Counted from the stretch's first letter, positions 1-6,236 are shown. The stretch is DNA of 20,174 nt from JAAZHN01 sp964605575 (GCA_964605575.1 CAZSDG010000014.1:1-20174); one strand, 5' to 3'. Translations and numbers: made by a program. The notes: generated by a model from the sequence alone, not told the origin.

Positions 1-65
1 GCACAGGACTTAAAATCCTGCGAGATTCAACCCTCGTGCCGGTTCAAGTCCGGCCCCGGGCACCA
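1..65 (+). tRNA. tRNA-Leu(UAA), 3' part (5' end lies outside the window)
   Basis: The anticodon stem CAGGA/TCCTG (4-8 with 16-20) encloses the loop CTTAAAA, giving anticodon TAA at 11-13. A long variable arm follows (about 21-37), as expected for a class II leucine tRNA. The T arm is GCCGG-TTCAAGT-CCGGC (38-54), the acceptor 3' strand is CCCGGGC (55-61), the discriminator is A62 and CCA is encoded at 63-65. The acceptor 5' strand and D arm are missing because the window begins inside the gene. Confidence 0.95.
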
Positions 66-75
66 CTTTAAATAC

Positions 76-98
76 AAAGTCTTAAATAGACTTTTTTT
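76..98 (+). terminator. Rho-independent terminator of tRNA-Leu
   Basis: A perfect 7-bp stem AAAGTCT/AGACTTT (76-82 with 88-94) with loop TAAAT runs into a T tract, 10 nt after the tRNA CCA end. It separates the tRNA transcript from the antiporter gene downstream. Confidence 0.85.
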
Positions 99-140
99 AT
101 TTTACACTTTTTTAAGAATAATTATGTGTAATTATTTACT

Positions 141-151
141 TATGCTAAAAT
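141..151 (+). promoter_or_regulatory. Candidate extended -10 promoter of the cation antiporter gene
   Basis: TATGCTAAAAT contains the extended -10 pattern TGnTAAAAT (144-151), 17 nt before the ATG at 169. No good -35 hexamer is present at the proper distance (TATGTG or TTATGT near 122-128), as is tolerated for extended -10 promoters. An 8-bp inverted repeat AATAATTA-TGTG-TAATTATT (117-136) covers the -35 position. Confidence 0.5.
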
Positions 152-168
152 AATAATAGGTGACTAAT

Positions 169-1122
169 ATGTTAAAAGATGGATTAATTATTATTTTAGG
201 TTTTGCCTTACTAATTAAAGGAGCAGATCTATTTGTTGAAGGTGCTGCCTCAATAGCTAGTAATTTTAAGGTGTCAAAAATGGTAATTGGCTTAACAATT
301 GTTGGTTTTGGAACCAATGCCCCTGAATTAGCTATTGCTTTTAAATCAATTTTATCTAATAATCCTGACATTATTATTGGTAATGTCTTCGGTAGTAATA
401 TTTTAAATATTTTACTTATTCTTGGTGTTGGTAGTATTATTACACCACTAAAAATCAAGAATAATACTATTACTAAGGAAATACCTTTATCATTACTTTT
501 TTCAACCATGTTAGTTGTTTTATTACTTGATGGACCGATAAATGGAATGGCTTATAATCAAATTAGTCGTTCCGATGGCATTATTATTTTACTGTTTTTT
601 GCAATATTCATTTATTATATTTTTGTTGAATCAAAGAAGGTCACCAGAACTAAGGATACTACTGCTCCAAAATATACAGTAAAAAAGTCTATAGTTTATA
701 CAATTATAGGTCTTTCTTTAGTTGTATATGGTTCAAATATTGTTGTAGATTCTGCCTCGAATATTGCGGCATTTCTTGGAATCTCCAAAAAAATAATTGC
801 CATGACTGTTGTTGCACTTGGAACTGGAATGCCTGAAATAGTGATGACTATAGTTTCAGCAAGAAAAGGTGAACATGATATATTAATTGGTAATATTATC
901 GGTAGTAATATTTTTAATATTTGTGTAGCAATCGGTTTACCAGTTGTAATATTTGGGCCAATTGCAACAACTAATCTTAAAACAATCGACTTGTTTGTCT
1001 TTATCATGTCCGCGATAGTTTTATTTTTCTTCGCTAAAGAAGACCATAAAATCTCAAAAGTAGAGGGACTTTTTCTTGTCTTAACTTATATACTATATAT
1101 TACCCTTTTACTCCTTACATAA
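169..1122 (+). CDS. CaCA-family cation/Ca2+ antiporter (Na+/Ca2+ exchanger-like, YrbG type)
   Basis: The product is an inner-membrane exchanger expected to move Ca2+ out against Na+, H+ or K+. I chose ATG 169 (317 aa) because AGGTGA at 158-163 makes a normal Shine-Dalgarno spacing; the GTG at 160 lies inside that site. The protein is almost entirely hydrophobic with about ten membrane segments in two homologous halves. Each half carries an alpha-repeat: GFGTNAPELA followed by IIIGNVFGSNILN, and ALGTGMPEIV followed by ILIGNIIGSNIFN. These hold the conserved acidic ion-binding Glu of the family. The common GTSxPE signature is altered to GTNAPE and GTGMPE. The halves are joined by a short polar stretch (about residues 155-170). 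Which counter-ion is used cannot be read from sequence. The last 8 bases overlap the convergent nuclease gene. Confidence 0.9.
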   Translation: MLKDGLIIILGFALLIKGADLFVEGAASIASNFKVSKMVIGLTIVGFGTNAPELAIAFKSILSNNPDIIIGNVFGSNILNILLILGVGSIITPLKIKNNTITKEIPLSLLFSTMLVVLLLDGPINGMAYNQISRSDGIIILLFFAIFIYYIFVESKKVTRTKDTTAPKYTVKKSIVYTIIGLSLVVYGSNIVVDSASNIAAFLGISKKIIAMTVVALGTGMPEIVMTIVSARKGEHDILIGNIIGSNIFNICVAIGLPVVIFGPIATTNLKTIDLFVFIMSAIVLFFFAKEDHKISKVEGLFLVLTYILYITLLLLT

Positions 1123-1906
1123 GCTTAAAATGCATCAATACGGGAGAATGATCACTATATCTAAAATCTCCCAATGATTTAACCTTTATGATTTCAATAT
1201 TACTAGATACAATAAAACCATCTATCGTATTTGTCGGTGTTTTTTTTGTATATTTTTCTTTGTTACTTCTAATTGTTCCAGAGGTAGGGGTTGCTTTTTT
1301 CCAACCCATTAATTCATATGTATCTAAAATGGATTTTTCTTTATGAAAATCGTGATTAAAATCACCACCAATAATTATATAATTACCTTTTAAATATTCG
1401 GCGATTGCCTTTTCAAAAATATAAGCAAATTGTTTTTCACGAACTTTATAATTTTCTTTATAAGCAATAGTATGAATATTAAATATTATTAGCTTTTTAT
1501 TATTAATTATTAATTCACAAACCAAAACACCTTTATTTATTCTCCTAAAGTTATTTTTGTAACCATTAATTTTATAAGGTGTCTTAAAACCAAAAAAATT
1601 TGCTTTTTCTTTAGTGAATGTAGCATTACCAAAATTTATTAAATTCAATAAGTTATTATTTGAATAATAATGACCGTTATACTTACTTAAACCTTTTTTA
1701 TATAATTTATACTGGTTTATTTGATGTTGATCAATAATTAACTTTCCATTTTCTTGAGTCAATATTATATCGGCATCTATTTTATTTAACAGTTCAATTT
1801 GACCTTCAATATTGCTTACAATTATTTTATTACTTGGTTTATAACCTTTAATATAGTCAGAATTAAAATTACCATGACCAGTATTATATGTGACAATACT
1901 TATCAT
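1115..1906 (-). CDS. Endonuclease/exonuclease/phosphatase (EEP) superfamily protein
   Basis: This 263-residue protein has the full set of EEP (DNase I/exonuclease III-like fold) motifs: an N-terminal YNTGHGN (Asn8), ILTQENG with metal-binding Glu52, FNIHT (Asn143, His145), GGDFNHD (Asp182, Asn184), TIDGF with Asp229, and SDHSP (Asp252, His253). It should therefore be an active Mg2+-dependent phosphodiesterase or phosphatase; the substrate (DNA, RNA, phospholipid or inositol phosphate) cannot be told. No signal peptide or membrane segment is visible, so it is probably cytoplasmic. The start has no clear Shine-Dalgarno site, but the TAA of the upstream OB-like gene ends one base before this ATG, so translation is probably coupled. 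It is the last gene of the tRNA-Arg-led run and its end overlaps the convergent antiporter gene by 8 bases with no terminator hairpin seen between them. Confidence 0.85.
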   Translation of the reverse strand: MISIVTYNTGHGNFNSDYIKGYKPSNKIIVSNIEGQIELLNKIDADIILTQENGKLIIDQHQINQYKLYKKGLSKYNGHYYSNNNLLNLINFGNATFTKEKANFFGFKTPYKINGYKNNFRRINKGVLVCELIINNKKLIIFNIHTIAYKENYKVREKQFAYIFEKAIAEYLKGNYIIIGGDFNHDFHKEKSILDTYELMGWKKATPTSGTIRSNKEKYTKKTPTNTIDGFIVSSNIEIIKVKSLGDFRYSDHSPVLMHFKLM

Positions 1907-1907
1907 A

Positions 1908-2117
1908 TTATTTATTATTAGTTAGTTTTTTCACAAATCTAGCTACTTCTTGTTCCTTATTGCCTACAAAGTATTTATCACTTTCAAAGCTAACTAAGTC
2001 TCCTTTTTTTATTAAATCAATTACGTCTTTACTAACCACGATATATGTTTTTAAATCATCACCAATTATTCTTCCTGAAAAATCATCATATTCCACGACT
2101 TTGCCCTTGATTTTCAT
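1908..2117 (-). CDS. Small OB-fold / cold-shock-domain-like protein
   Basis: A 69-residue basic/acidic protein whose pattern fits a five-stranded cold-shock/S1-type barrel: MKIKGKVVEYDD, then SGRIIGDD, TYIVVSKDVID, KKGDLVSFESD and a final EVARFVKKL. The GxV start, the 'GDxVSFE' strand and the 'A-FVKKL' end resemble bacterial Csp proteins. The aromatic RNP1/RNP2 motifs (KGYGFI, VFVH) that bind RNA are not conserved, so nucleic-acid binding is uncertain. The start is secure: AAAGGAGG lies 6 bases before ATG 2117, and this site is encoded by the KKEEE codons of the upstream 1053-aa gene, which it overlaps by 32 bases. It is followed after one base by the EEP gene. The context suggests it is made together with both neighbours. 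The family assignment is inferred from pattern only. Confidence 0.7.
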   Translation of the reverse strand: MKIKGKVVEYDDFSGRIIGDDLKTYIVVSKDVIDLIKKGDLVSFESDKYFVGNKEQEVARFVKKLTNNK

Positions 2118-5100
2118 ATTCTTCCTCCTTTTTTTGTGTTATTGTATCATCTACATAAAACTCTTCTAGAATATTTCCTTCTTTATCAAAGGATACGTAC
2201 ATTTCATCATCAGATATTATTTCTGAAATTGCTTCAAACTTGCTGATTTCAGGTGGGACAATATCAGCAAATTCTAAGTCATTTAATAAACCTTGCATTA
2301 AATTCAACTTTGTCACTTTTCTTATTATTTCACTTCTATCCTTTGTTTTGCTTTTAGGCGCTTTTGTAATTTCATATCTAGTAACATTTTCGGTACTATA
2401 GTCTGGTAGTTTTTTTTCTGGAGAGTGCGCTAATAATATTGCCGAATATTTAATATCTGAGTATACATCTGCTGTTTTTTCTCTATAATCTGGTTCCAAT
2501 AAATCGATAGTTTCTAATTTAGAATTTTTCATCGCAATGAGTTTTGCAATCATTACATTTTCAATAGGAAATTCATCTTGTTTTGTTTTATCTACAATTT
2601 TTTCGGCAATATTTTTTATTGCTTGTTCCAAATGTTCATTAGTAAATACATCGGGCTTTAAAGAGCTTCTAAGTTCATTTAAAAACACACTATTACCACG
2701 TCTGAAGCCTAAAACTTTCGAGACTAATTCACCAGTTTTCACATCATAAAAGCGAATGTTTAAACCATTTTCATTCAAAAGTGAATATTCAAATAATGTT
2801 CTACCAGCACCTCCAAGTCTAGCGCATGATCCAGTTTTTTCACCCAAAGTAATATTGTCCATTTCTCGAACATCACCAAAAACAACTCTTAATTGTTTAC
2901 CATCAAAATTTATAACTTCATCCATTGGCGGAACCGTAATATACTCTCTTTGATGAACTTGTTTTAAAAGTTCCGGAATAGCTTCCATTCTTTCATGTTT
3001 TTTCATTGGTGAAGGATTTGGCGAAGGATTATTTCTATACAGTTCAAAGTTACCTTTATCAAATAAAGCATTATATTTAGAAGATAGCGAACCATACATT
3101 TCTGCTGAGTCAATAATTGATAATAAACTAACATTGCCTTCCTTTGTTAATAGTGGATAAAATTGATAAAAATAGCAAATTAAAGACGCTATTGTGGTTT
3201 CGTCAAAAGTTATATCTGCTTTTTCTAAAAGTTTATCAAAAGTATCTTGCCAACCAACAAATTTGTATTTTGATAATATAGATAGCAAATCATTAAACAC
3301 TTGTTCATCATTAAAAACTTTTTCTTTTAATAGTTTAATGTTTAACTCAGTTAATATTGCTGCTAAATGACTTTTTTCTGTTGTTTTAACTTCTAAAATA
3401 TACTTTGCTTCCTGATCAAATTGAACAAGTTCATCAAGATTGTTAGAGTTTTGATTATAATAAATGGATAATATTTGATTAAATGCCTTCAAATTACTTT
3501 TTAATTCAACTTCTTTTTTCAAATCAAAAGCAGCGGGATTTTTCTTAAACTCCACACATTTTTGTAGTAACTCTTTATTACTAAGTAAAGAAATATGAGC
3601 ATGTTCTAAATTCTGTTCATCTAATTCCTGAATTTTGGCGATTATTTCTTCAGAATCAAGAGTAGAAAACATTTTATCTAAAATATAGTTTTTTTCATAC
3701 GATTTTTTTAAATTCAATTCAGAATCAAGTTCTTTTTGACGTAGGATAAGATATTTTTGTCTTTCTAGTTCAATATATCTTGTTGTTAGTTGATGCAAAA
3801 CAGCAATAATTTCCGGACTTGGTTGATTCATCAAAGCCTGAGTAAAACTATCTAAGTTTAAATTACTCGATTCTAATAGAGACTCTAGTTCTGGACCTAA
3901 GGACTCGAAAACTTTACTTAATTGTTCAGAAACCAGTTTATTGTTTACATTCAAATTTTGATTTATTATTGCAAAAATATCTAATACATCATTTTTTTCA
4001 AATCTAAACTCCCTCTGAATAATTGCTTCACAGATTCCATCCACAGCTTTTTTATCGAACACTAATGCCCCTTGCACATTTAACATAGTTTCTAATTTTT
4101 GATATTCAGAATCGCTTAATAAAGCGATTTCCCTAATGTTTGGGTTATTAATATTATTAAGTATTTCTATTCCAAATGATTTATATATTTTACTTAGAGT
4201 AGCCTTATCTATTTGATATTTTTCCGAAAAATAATCAATTACCTCTTGGGGAACGTTTCTAATATGACGCGACTCATTGTTAATCAATGATTCAATATTC
4301 GAAAATTGGTTTAGATTTAGGAATAACTCTAGTCTTAACTGGCTATTTTCAATATAATCAATAATACGCAATTTATAGTTTAAATCATCAGACCAATCTA
4401 AAGCAGCGATTTTTTTAGATTCATCTTTAATATATCTAAATATATCAGCACTATCCATATCTGCTGGCCTTGTTTCAAAATATTTTAGTATATTTTCATC
4501 AGCGCGAAGTGAACTATATAGACCTATTAATTCATCTTTATTTAATTCGGTTCCAGGAAAAATGACATTTTCACCCAGAATAGTAATTGCCGGACTCTTA
4601 ATTAGTTGTTCAATTATCTGTAATTTTGTATTGTCATCACTTATACTTTTCAATATTTCACAAAAATAATATCGATCCTTAACTTCAGCTAATATTCTCA
4701 ACTTGATGTTATCATCACTAATATACTTTGACAATCCATATTTATCTTCCATTTCGGTTTCTAAATCTATTATTTTTAGTTTATATTCATCACTAAAATA
4801 CTTAATAACATAAGCAGCTAAATATGGATTATCAGCTCTTAATTGCTTGCAAATTGTAAATTTTTCTTGCTCATCCTTAATTGAGGAAATAATTAAGCTT
4901 TTGAATTCTAGGTCATCTTCTTTATTTATTATTCTTTTTTTAAGCTCTATGTTATTTGTTGAGCAAGCAAAAAACAAACCTAATACTTCATCTAATTCGT
5001 CTATATTACTTTCCAATGAATTTAACTCAGTTTCTGAAAGAGAATTCATTAACCAAAAATACATTATTTCTTGAAATTGTTCATATGTAAATGAGTTTTC

Positions 5101-5247
5101 TACTCCATCAAAATAAAGCAATTCACTTTCAAATATTTCTTTTCTTTCAGCAATGCTAAAAGCTTCAGTGAAAATATTCGGATCTCGGGATTTTTCAGCT
5201 GCTAAGATTGCCTTTTTAAATCTTTCAATCGTTACAATATTTTTCAC
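2086..5247 (-). CDS. Large uncharacterised helical-repeat protein with a C-terminal TGxCxRxGGxG motif domain
   Basis: I do not recognise a named family for this 1053-residue protein. It has no signal peptide or membrane segment. Residues about 70-310 contain a degenerate helical repeat with the core '(Y/S)(I/F)(S/K)D(D/E)..KL.II', seen near 122, 149, 174, 201, 271 and 287. Residues about 310-720 are further predicted helices, including a charged coiled-coil-like stretch near 485-545. The C-terminal part (about 745-920) looks like a mixed alpha/beta domain: PPMDEVINFDGKQLRVVFGD, then GEKTGSCARLGGAGRT with Cys808, then a strand-rich segment ending GFRRGNSVFLNELR. The tail is charged and probably disordered. 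The start is GTG 5247 as the longest frame, but AGAGGTGA overlaps that GTG; ATT at 5238 would have better spacing. The gene begins 15 bases after the CCA of tRNA-Arg and ends (TGA) inside the OB-like gene. Function is unknown. Confidence 0.75.
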   Translation of the reverse strand: MKNIVTIERFKKAILAAEKSRDPNIFTEAFSIAERKEIFESELLYFDGVENSFTYEQFQEIMYFWLMNSLSETELNSLESNIDELDEVLGLFFACSTNNIELKKRIINKEDDLEFKSLIISSIKDEQEKFTICKQLRADNPYLAAYVIKYFSDEYKLKIIDLETEMEDKYGLSKYISDDNIKLRILAEVKDRYYFCEILKSISDDNTKLQIIEQLIKSPAITILGENVIFPGTELNKDELIGLYSSLRADENILKYFETRPADMDSADIFRYIKDESKKIAALDWSDDLNYKLRIIDYIENSQLRLELFLNLNQFSNIESLINNESRHIRNVPQEVIDYFSEKYQIDKATLSKIYKSFGIEILNNINNPNIREIALLSDSEYQKLETMLNVQGALVFDKKAVDGICEAIIQREFRFEKNDVLDIFAIINQNLNVNNKLVSEQLSKVFESLGPELESLLESSNLNLDSFTQALMNQPSPEIIAVLHQLTTRYIELERQKYLILRQKELDSELNLKKSYEKNYILDKMFSTLDSEEIIAKIQELDEQNLEHAHISLLSNKELLQKCVEFKKNPAAFDLKKEVELKSNLKAFNQILSIYYNQNSNNLDELVQFDQEAKYILEVKTTEKSHLAAILTELNIKLLKEKVFNDEQVFNDLLSILSKYKFVGWQDTFDKLLEKADITFDETTIASLICYFYQFYPLLTKEGNVSLLSIIDSAEMYGSLSSKYNALFDKGNFELYRNNPSPNPSPMKKHERMEAIPELLKQVHQREYITVPPMDEVINFDGKQLRVVFGDVREMDNITLGEKTGSCARLGGAGRTLFEYSLLNENGLNIRFYDVKTGELVSKVLGFRRGNSVFLNELRSSLKPDVFTNEHLEQAIKNIAEKIVDKTKQDEFPIENVMIAKLIAMKNSKLETIDLLEPDYREKTADVYSDIKYSAILLAHSPEKKLPDYSTENVTRYEITKAPKSKTKDRSEIIRKVTKLNLMQGLLNDLEFADIVPPEISKFEAISEIISDDEMYVSFDKEGNILEEFYVDDTITQKKEEEYENQGQSRGI

Positions 5248-5262
5248 CTCTATTCATTTTTT

Positions 5263-5339
5263 TGGCGTCCCCGAACAGATTCGAACTGTTAATCTCCCGC
5301 TTAGGAGGCAGGTGCATTATCCTATTATGCTACGAGGAC
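5263..5339 (-). tRNA. tRNA-Arg(CCU)
   Basis: This is a complete 77-base cloverleaf on the minus strand. The acceptor GTCCTCG pairs with CGGGGAC (one T-G pair), the D arm is GCAT...ATGC, the anticodon stem CCTGC/GCGGG encloses loop CTCCTAA giving anticodon CCT, and the T arm is AACAG-TTCGAAT-CTGTT. The discriminator is G and CCA is encoded (TGG on the plus strand at 5263-5265). The anticodon reads the AGG arginine codon. No terminator lies between its 3' end and the large gene at 5247. Confidence 0.96.
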
Positions 5340-5347
5340 ATATCGTT

Positions 5348-5373
5348 ATTCATATAGAAAGTTTAATATGAAT
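5348..5373. repeat. 8-bp inverted repeat between tRNA-Arg and the Cys-rich gene
   Basis: ATTCATAT (5348-5355) and ATATGAAT (5366-5373) are perfect inverted copies around a 10-base loop. In the plus-strand RNA the loop would hold the weak ribosome site and the right arm the start codon of the Cys-rich gene. In DNA it sits 9 bases upstream of the tRNA-Arg 5' end, in the expected promoter region of that divergent transcript. Its use is not established. Confidence 0.5.
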
Positions 5374-5556
5374 AATTGTATATATTTTAGATTTAAACCT
5401 AAAAAATATATCAAGTACTATTATTGTACTATATATAAGAAAGGAATTACAAATAAAGATTGTAATAGTTGTAAATATAAAGCAGATAAAATAAATATAT
5501 ATGAGAAAGAGAAATATGGAATATTTGTAATTATAAACTCAACCTTACATAATTAA
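5368..5556 (+). CDS. Small Cys-rich protein (possible zinc-binding), hypothetical
   Basis: A 62-residue basic, tyrosine- and lysine-rich protein with four cysteines at positions 4, 20, 32 and 35. The last three form C-x11-C-x2-C in the context YYYCTIYKKG...KDCNSCKYK, which suggests a small zinc knuckle. Short proteins with this 'YYC..yk..it..dC..CKYK' pattern are, from memory, common as uncharacterised genes in low-GC Firmicutes and their phages. The start ATG 5368 has only a weak purine-rich site (AGAAAG, 5356-5361). The start codon lies in the right arm of an 8-bp inverted repeat (5348-5373). The gene stands alone between tRNA-Arg and a long hairpin, with no other phage-type gene nearby. 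It is real-looking mainly because of the Cys pattern. Confidence 0.55.
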   Translation: MNNCIYFRFKPKKYIKYYYCTIYKKGITNKDCNSCKYKADKINIYEKEKYGIFVIINSTLHN

Positions 5557-5583
5557 GAATAATGACTTGAATTTAAAGCATAA

Positions 5584-5633
5584 AATAAAGATGACGTCCC
5601 CCAACCAAACGGTCAAGGAAGGTCATCTTTATT
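5584..5633 (-). other. Long hairpin element (candidate small RNA structure or terminator)
   Basis: AATAAAGATGAC and GTCATCTTTATT form a perfect 12-bp stem (584-595 with 622-633 of the 5 kb block). Read on the minus strand, the inner 26 bases also fold, CTTCCTTGACC-GTTT-GGTTGGGGGAC, with about ten further pairs of which four are G-U. Those G-U pairs would be A-C mismatches on the plus strand, so an RNA made from the minus strand is favoured. On the plus strand the element lies 27 bases after the Cys-rich gene and could end that transcript through its outer stem and the following T-rich stretch. I cannot match it to a known RNA family. Confidence 0.55.
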
Positions 5634-5730
5634 AATATTAATTTTATATATTTGTGATTAAAAAGTCAATATATAGAAGGAAAAAATCATAATGATTGTT
5701 CTATCCTATTAAATTATATAAATAAGCATA

Positions 5731-5757
5731 TAAAAAACTCAACTTAATGAGATTCTT
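5731..5757 (-). terminator. Weak terminator after the small membrane protein gene
   Basis: On the minus strand AATCTCA-TTAAGT-TGAGTTTTTT forms a 4-bp CTCA/TGAG core extended by A-T pairs after one mismatch, followed by a T tract, about 32 bases after the stop at 5789. The stem is short, so the call is tentative. Confidence 0.45.
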
Positions 5758-5788
5758 TATATTAATAATAACTGATTTATTGATTATT

Positions 5789-6118
5789 TTAATTACCAGT
5801 TTTTTTCTTTAATTTGATATATTTATAAACAGCCAATATAACTAAGCCAATAATTATTAAAATGTTTATATAAGCGAAAATTAGTGAAAATTTCATGAGT
5901 AAAGATAGAATTACAACACCACCGATTAATAACCAACCAGCTATATTTGAATCAAAACATAATTTGCCAAGCAAGAATAGGTTAGCAATTGGTATCCAGG
6001 CAAGAACCGTAGTTTTTCCATACATTAGCTTATATAATTTACTTAACAATATCGCCAATATTAAATATGGAATGATAGCGATTATTAGACTAGAAAAATT
6101 CGAAAATATATTTTCCAT
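5789..6118 (-). CDS. Small integral membrane protein (DUF5684-like)
   Basis: I set the start at ATG 6118 (109 aa, MENIF) because GGAGGAAT lies just upstream and the promoter at 6141-6169 excludes the longer reading from 6169. The protein is strongly hydrophobic: a segment near residues 8-26 (SLIIAIIPYLILAILLSKL), a polar loop YKLMYGKTTVL, the motif AWIPIANLFLLGKLCF, then two or three more hydrophobic segments and a short basic tail (YKYIKLKKKTGN). The 'W.PIaN...lgKl' motif after a Lys/Gly loop is typical of small Firmicutes membrane proteins annotated as DUF5684 or similar; that link is by pattern memory. Function is unknown. It is transcribed on its own, with a promoter directly behind the HD gene's terminator. 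Confidence 0.75.
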   Translation of the reverse strand: MENIFSNFSSLIIAIIPYLILAILLSKLYKLMYGKTTVLAWIPIANLFLLGKLCFDSNIAGWLLIGGVVILSLLMKFSLIFAYINILIIIGLVILAVYKYIKLKKKTGN

Positions 6119-6140
6119 TTTTATTCCTCCTATTATATGT

Positions 6141-6169
6141 ATTATAACAATATTATTGTATTTAAGCAA
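6141..6169 (-). promoter_or_regulatory. Promoter of the small membrane protein gene, with palindromic spacer
   Basis: On the minus strand TTGCTT (6164-6169), a 17-base spacer and TATAAT (6141-6146) form a near-consensus vegetative promoter. The spacer contains the perfect palindrome ACAATA-T-TATTGT (6147-6159), well placed for a repressor. The -35 region is part of TTTATTGCTTAAA, which is repeated 23 bases upstream (6184-6196). Confidence 0.8.
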
Positions 6170-6196
6170 TAAATCTTTACTAGTTTAAGCAATAAA
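6161..6196. repeat. Direct repeat of TTTAAGCAATAAA
   Basis: Two identical 13-base copies (6161-6173 and 6184-6196 on the plus strand), 23 bases apart start to start. The proximal copy contains the -35 hexamer of the membrane-protein promoter. The distal copy lies next to the HD-gene terminator tail. It may be a duplicated binding site or a chance tandem event. Confidence 0.6.
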
Positions 6197-6236
6197 AATC
6201 CTAAATTAATAGTTATTTTATTAACCAATTTAGGAT
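6192..6236 (-). terminator. Rho-independent terminator overlapping the end of the HD gene
   Basis: On the minus strand ATCCTAAATT pairs perfectly with AATTTAGGAT (6227-6236 with 6198-6207) and is followed by TTTTTATT. The first arm is inside the last codons of the HD gene and the stop codon lies in the loop. Confidence 0.8.

Larger units (their letters stand above)
5557..5788. other. Intergenic region, otherwise empty
   Basis: Apart from the long hairpin (5584-5633) and a weak terminator (5731-5757), this very AT-rich stretch holds no credible coding sequence. A ribosome-site-like AGAAGGA near 5677 precedes only a six-codon frame (MIVLSY), which I do not call. Confidence 0.6.

Noticed and set aside
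132..1007. Minus-strand frames antisense to the antiporter gene (132-509, 696-1007)
   Set aside because: They mirror the hydrophobic antiporter gene, have no family pattern and lie under a clearly coding plus-strand gene.
5584..5633. CRISPR repeat or known riboswitch
   Set aside because: Only one copy in the window with no spacer array, and no match to riboswitch consensus that I can recognise; no gene lies directly downstream on the minus strand until the tRNA-led operon.
5340..5640. Prophage or mobile element remnant suggested by the Cys-rich protein beside a tRNA
   Set aside because: No integrase, attachment repeat of the tRNA 3' end, or other phage gene is visible; one small gene is not enough.
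5677..5712. Six-codon frame MIVLSY behind an AGAAGGA site as a leader peptide
   Set aside because: No gene or attenuator follows on the plus strand; too short to support.
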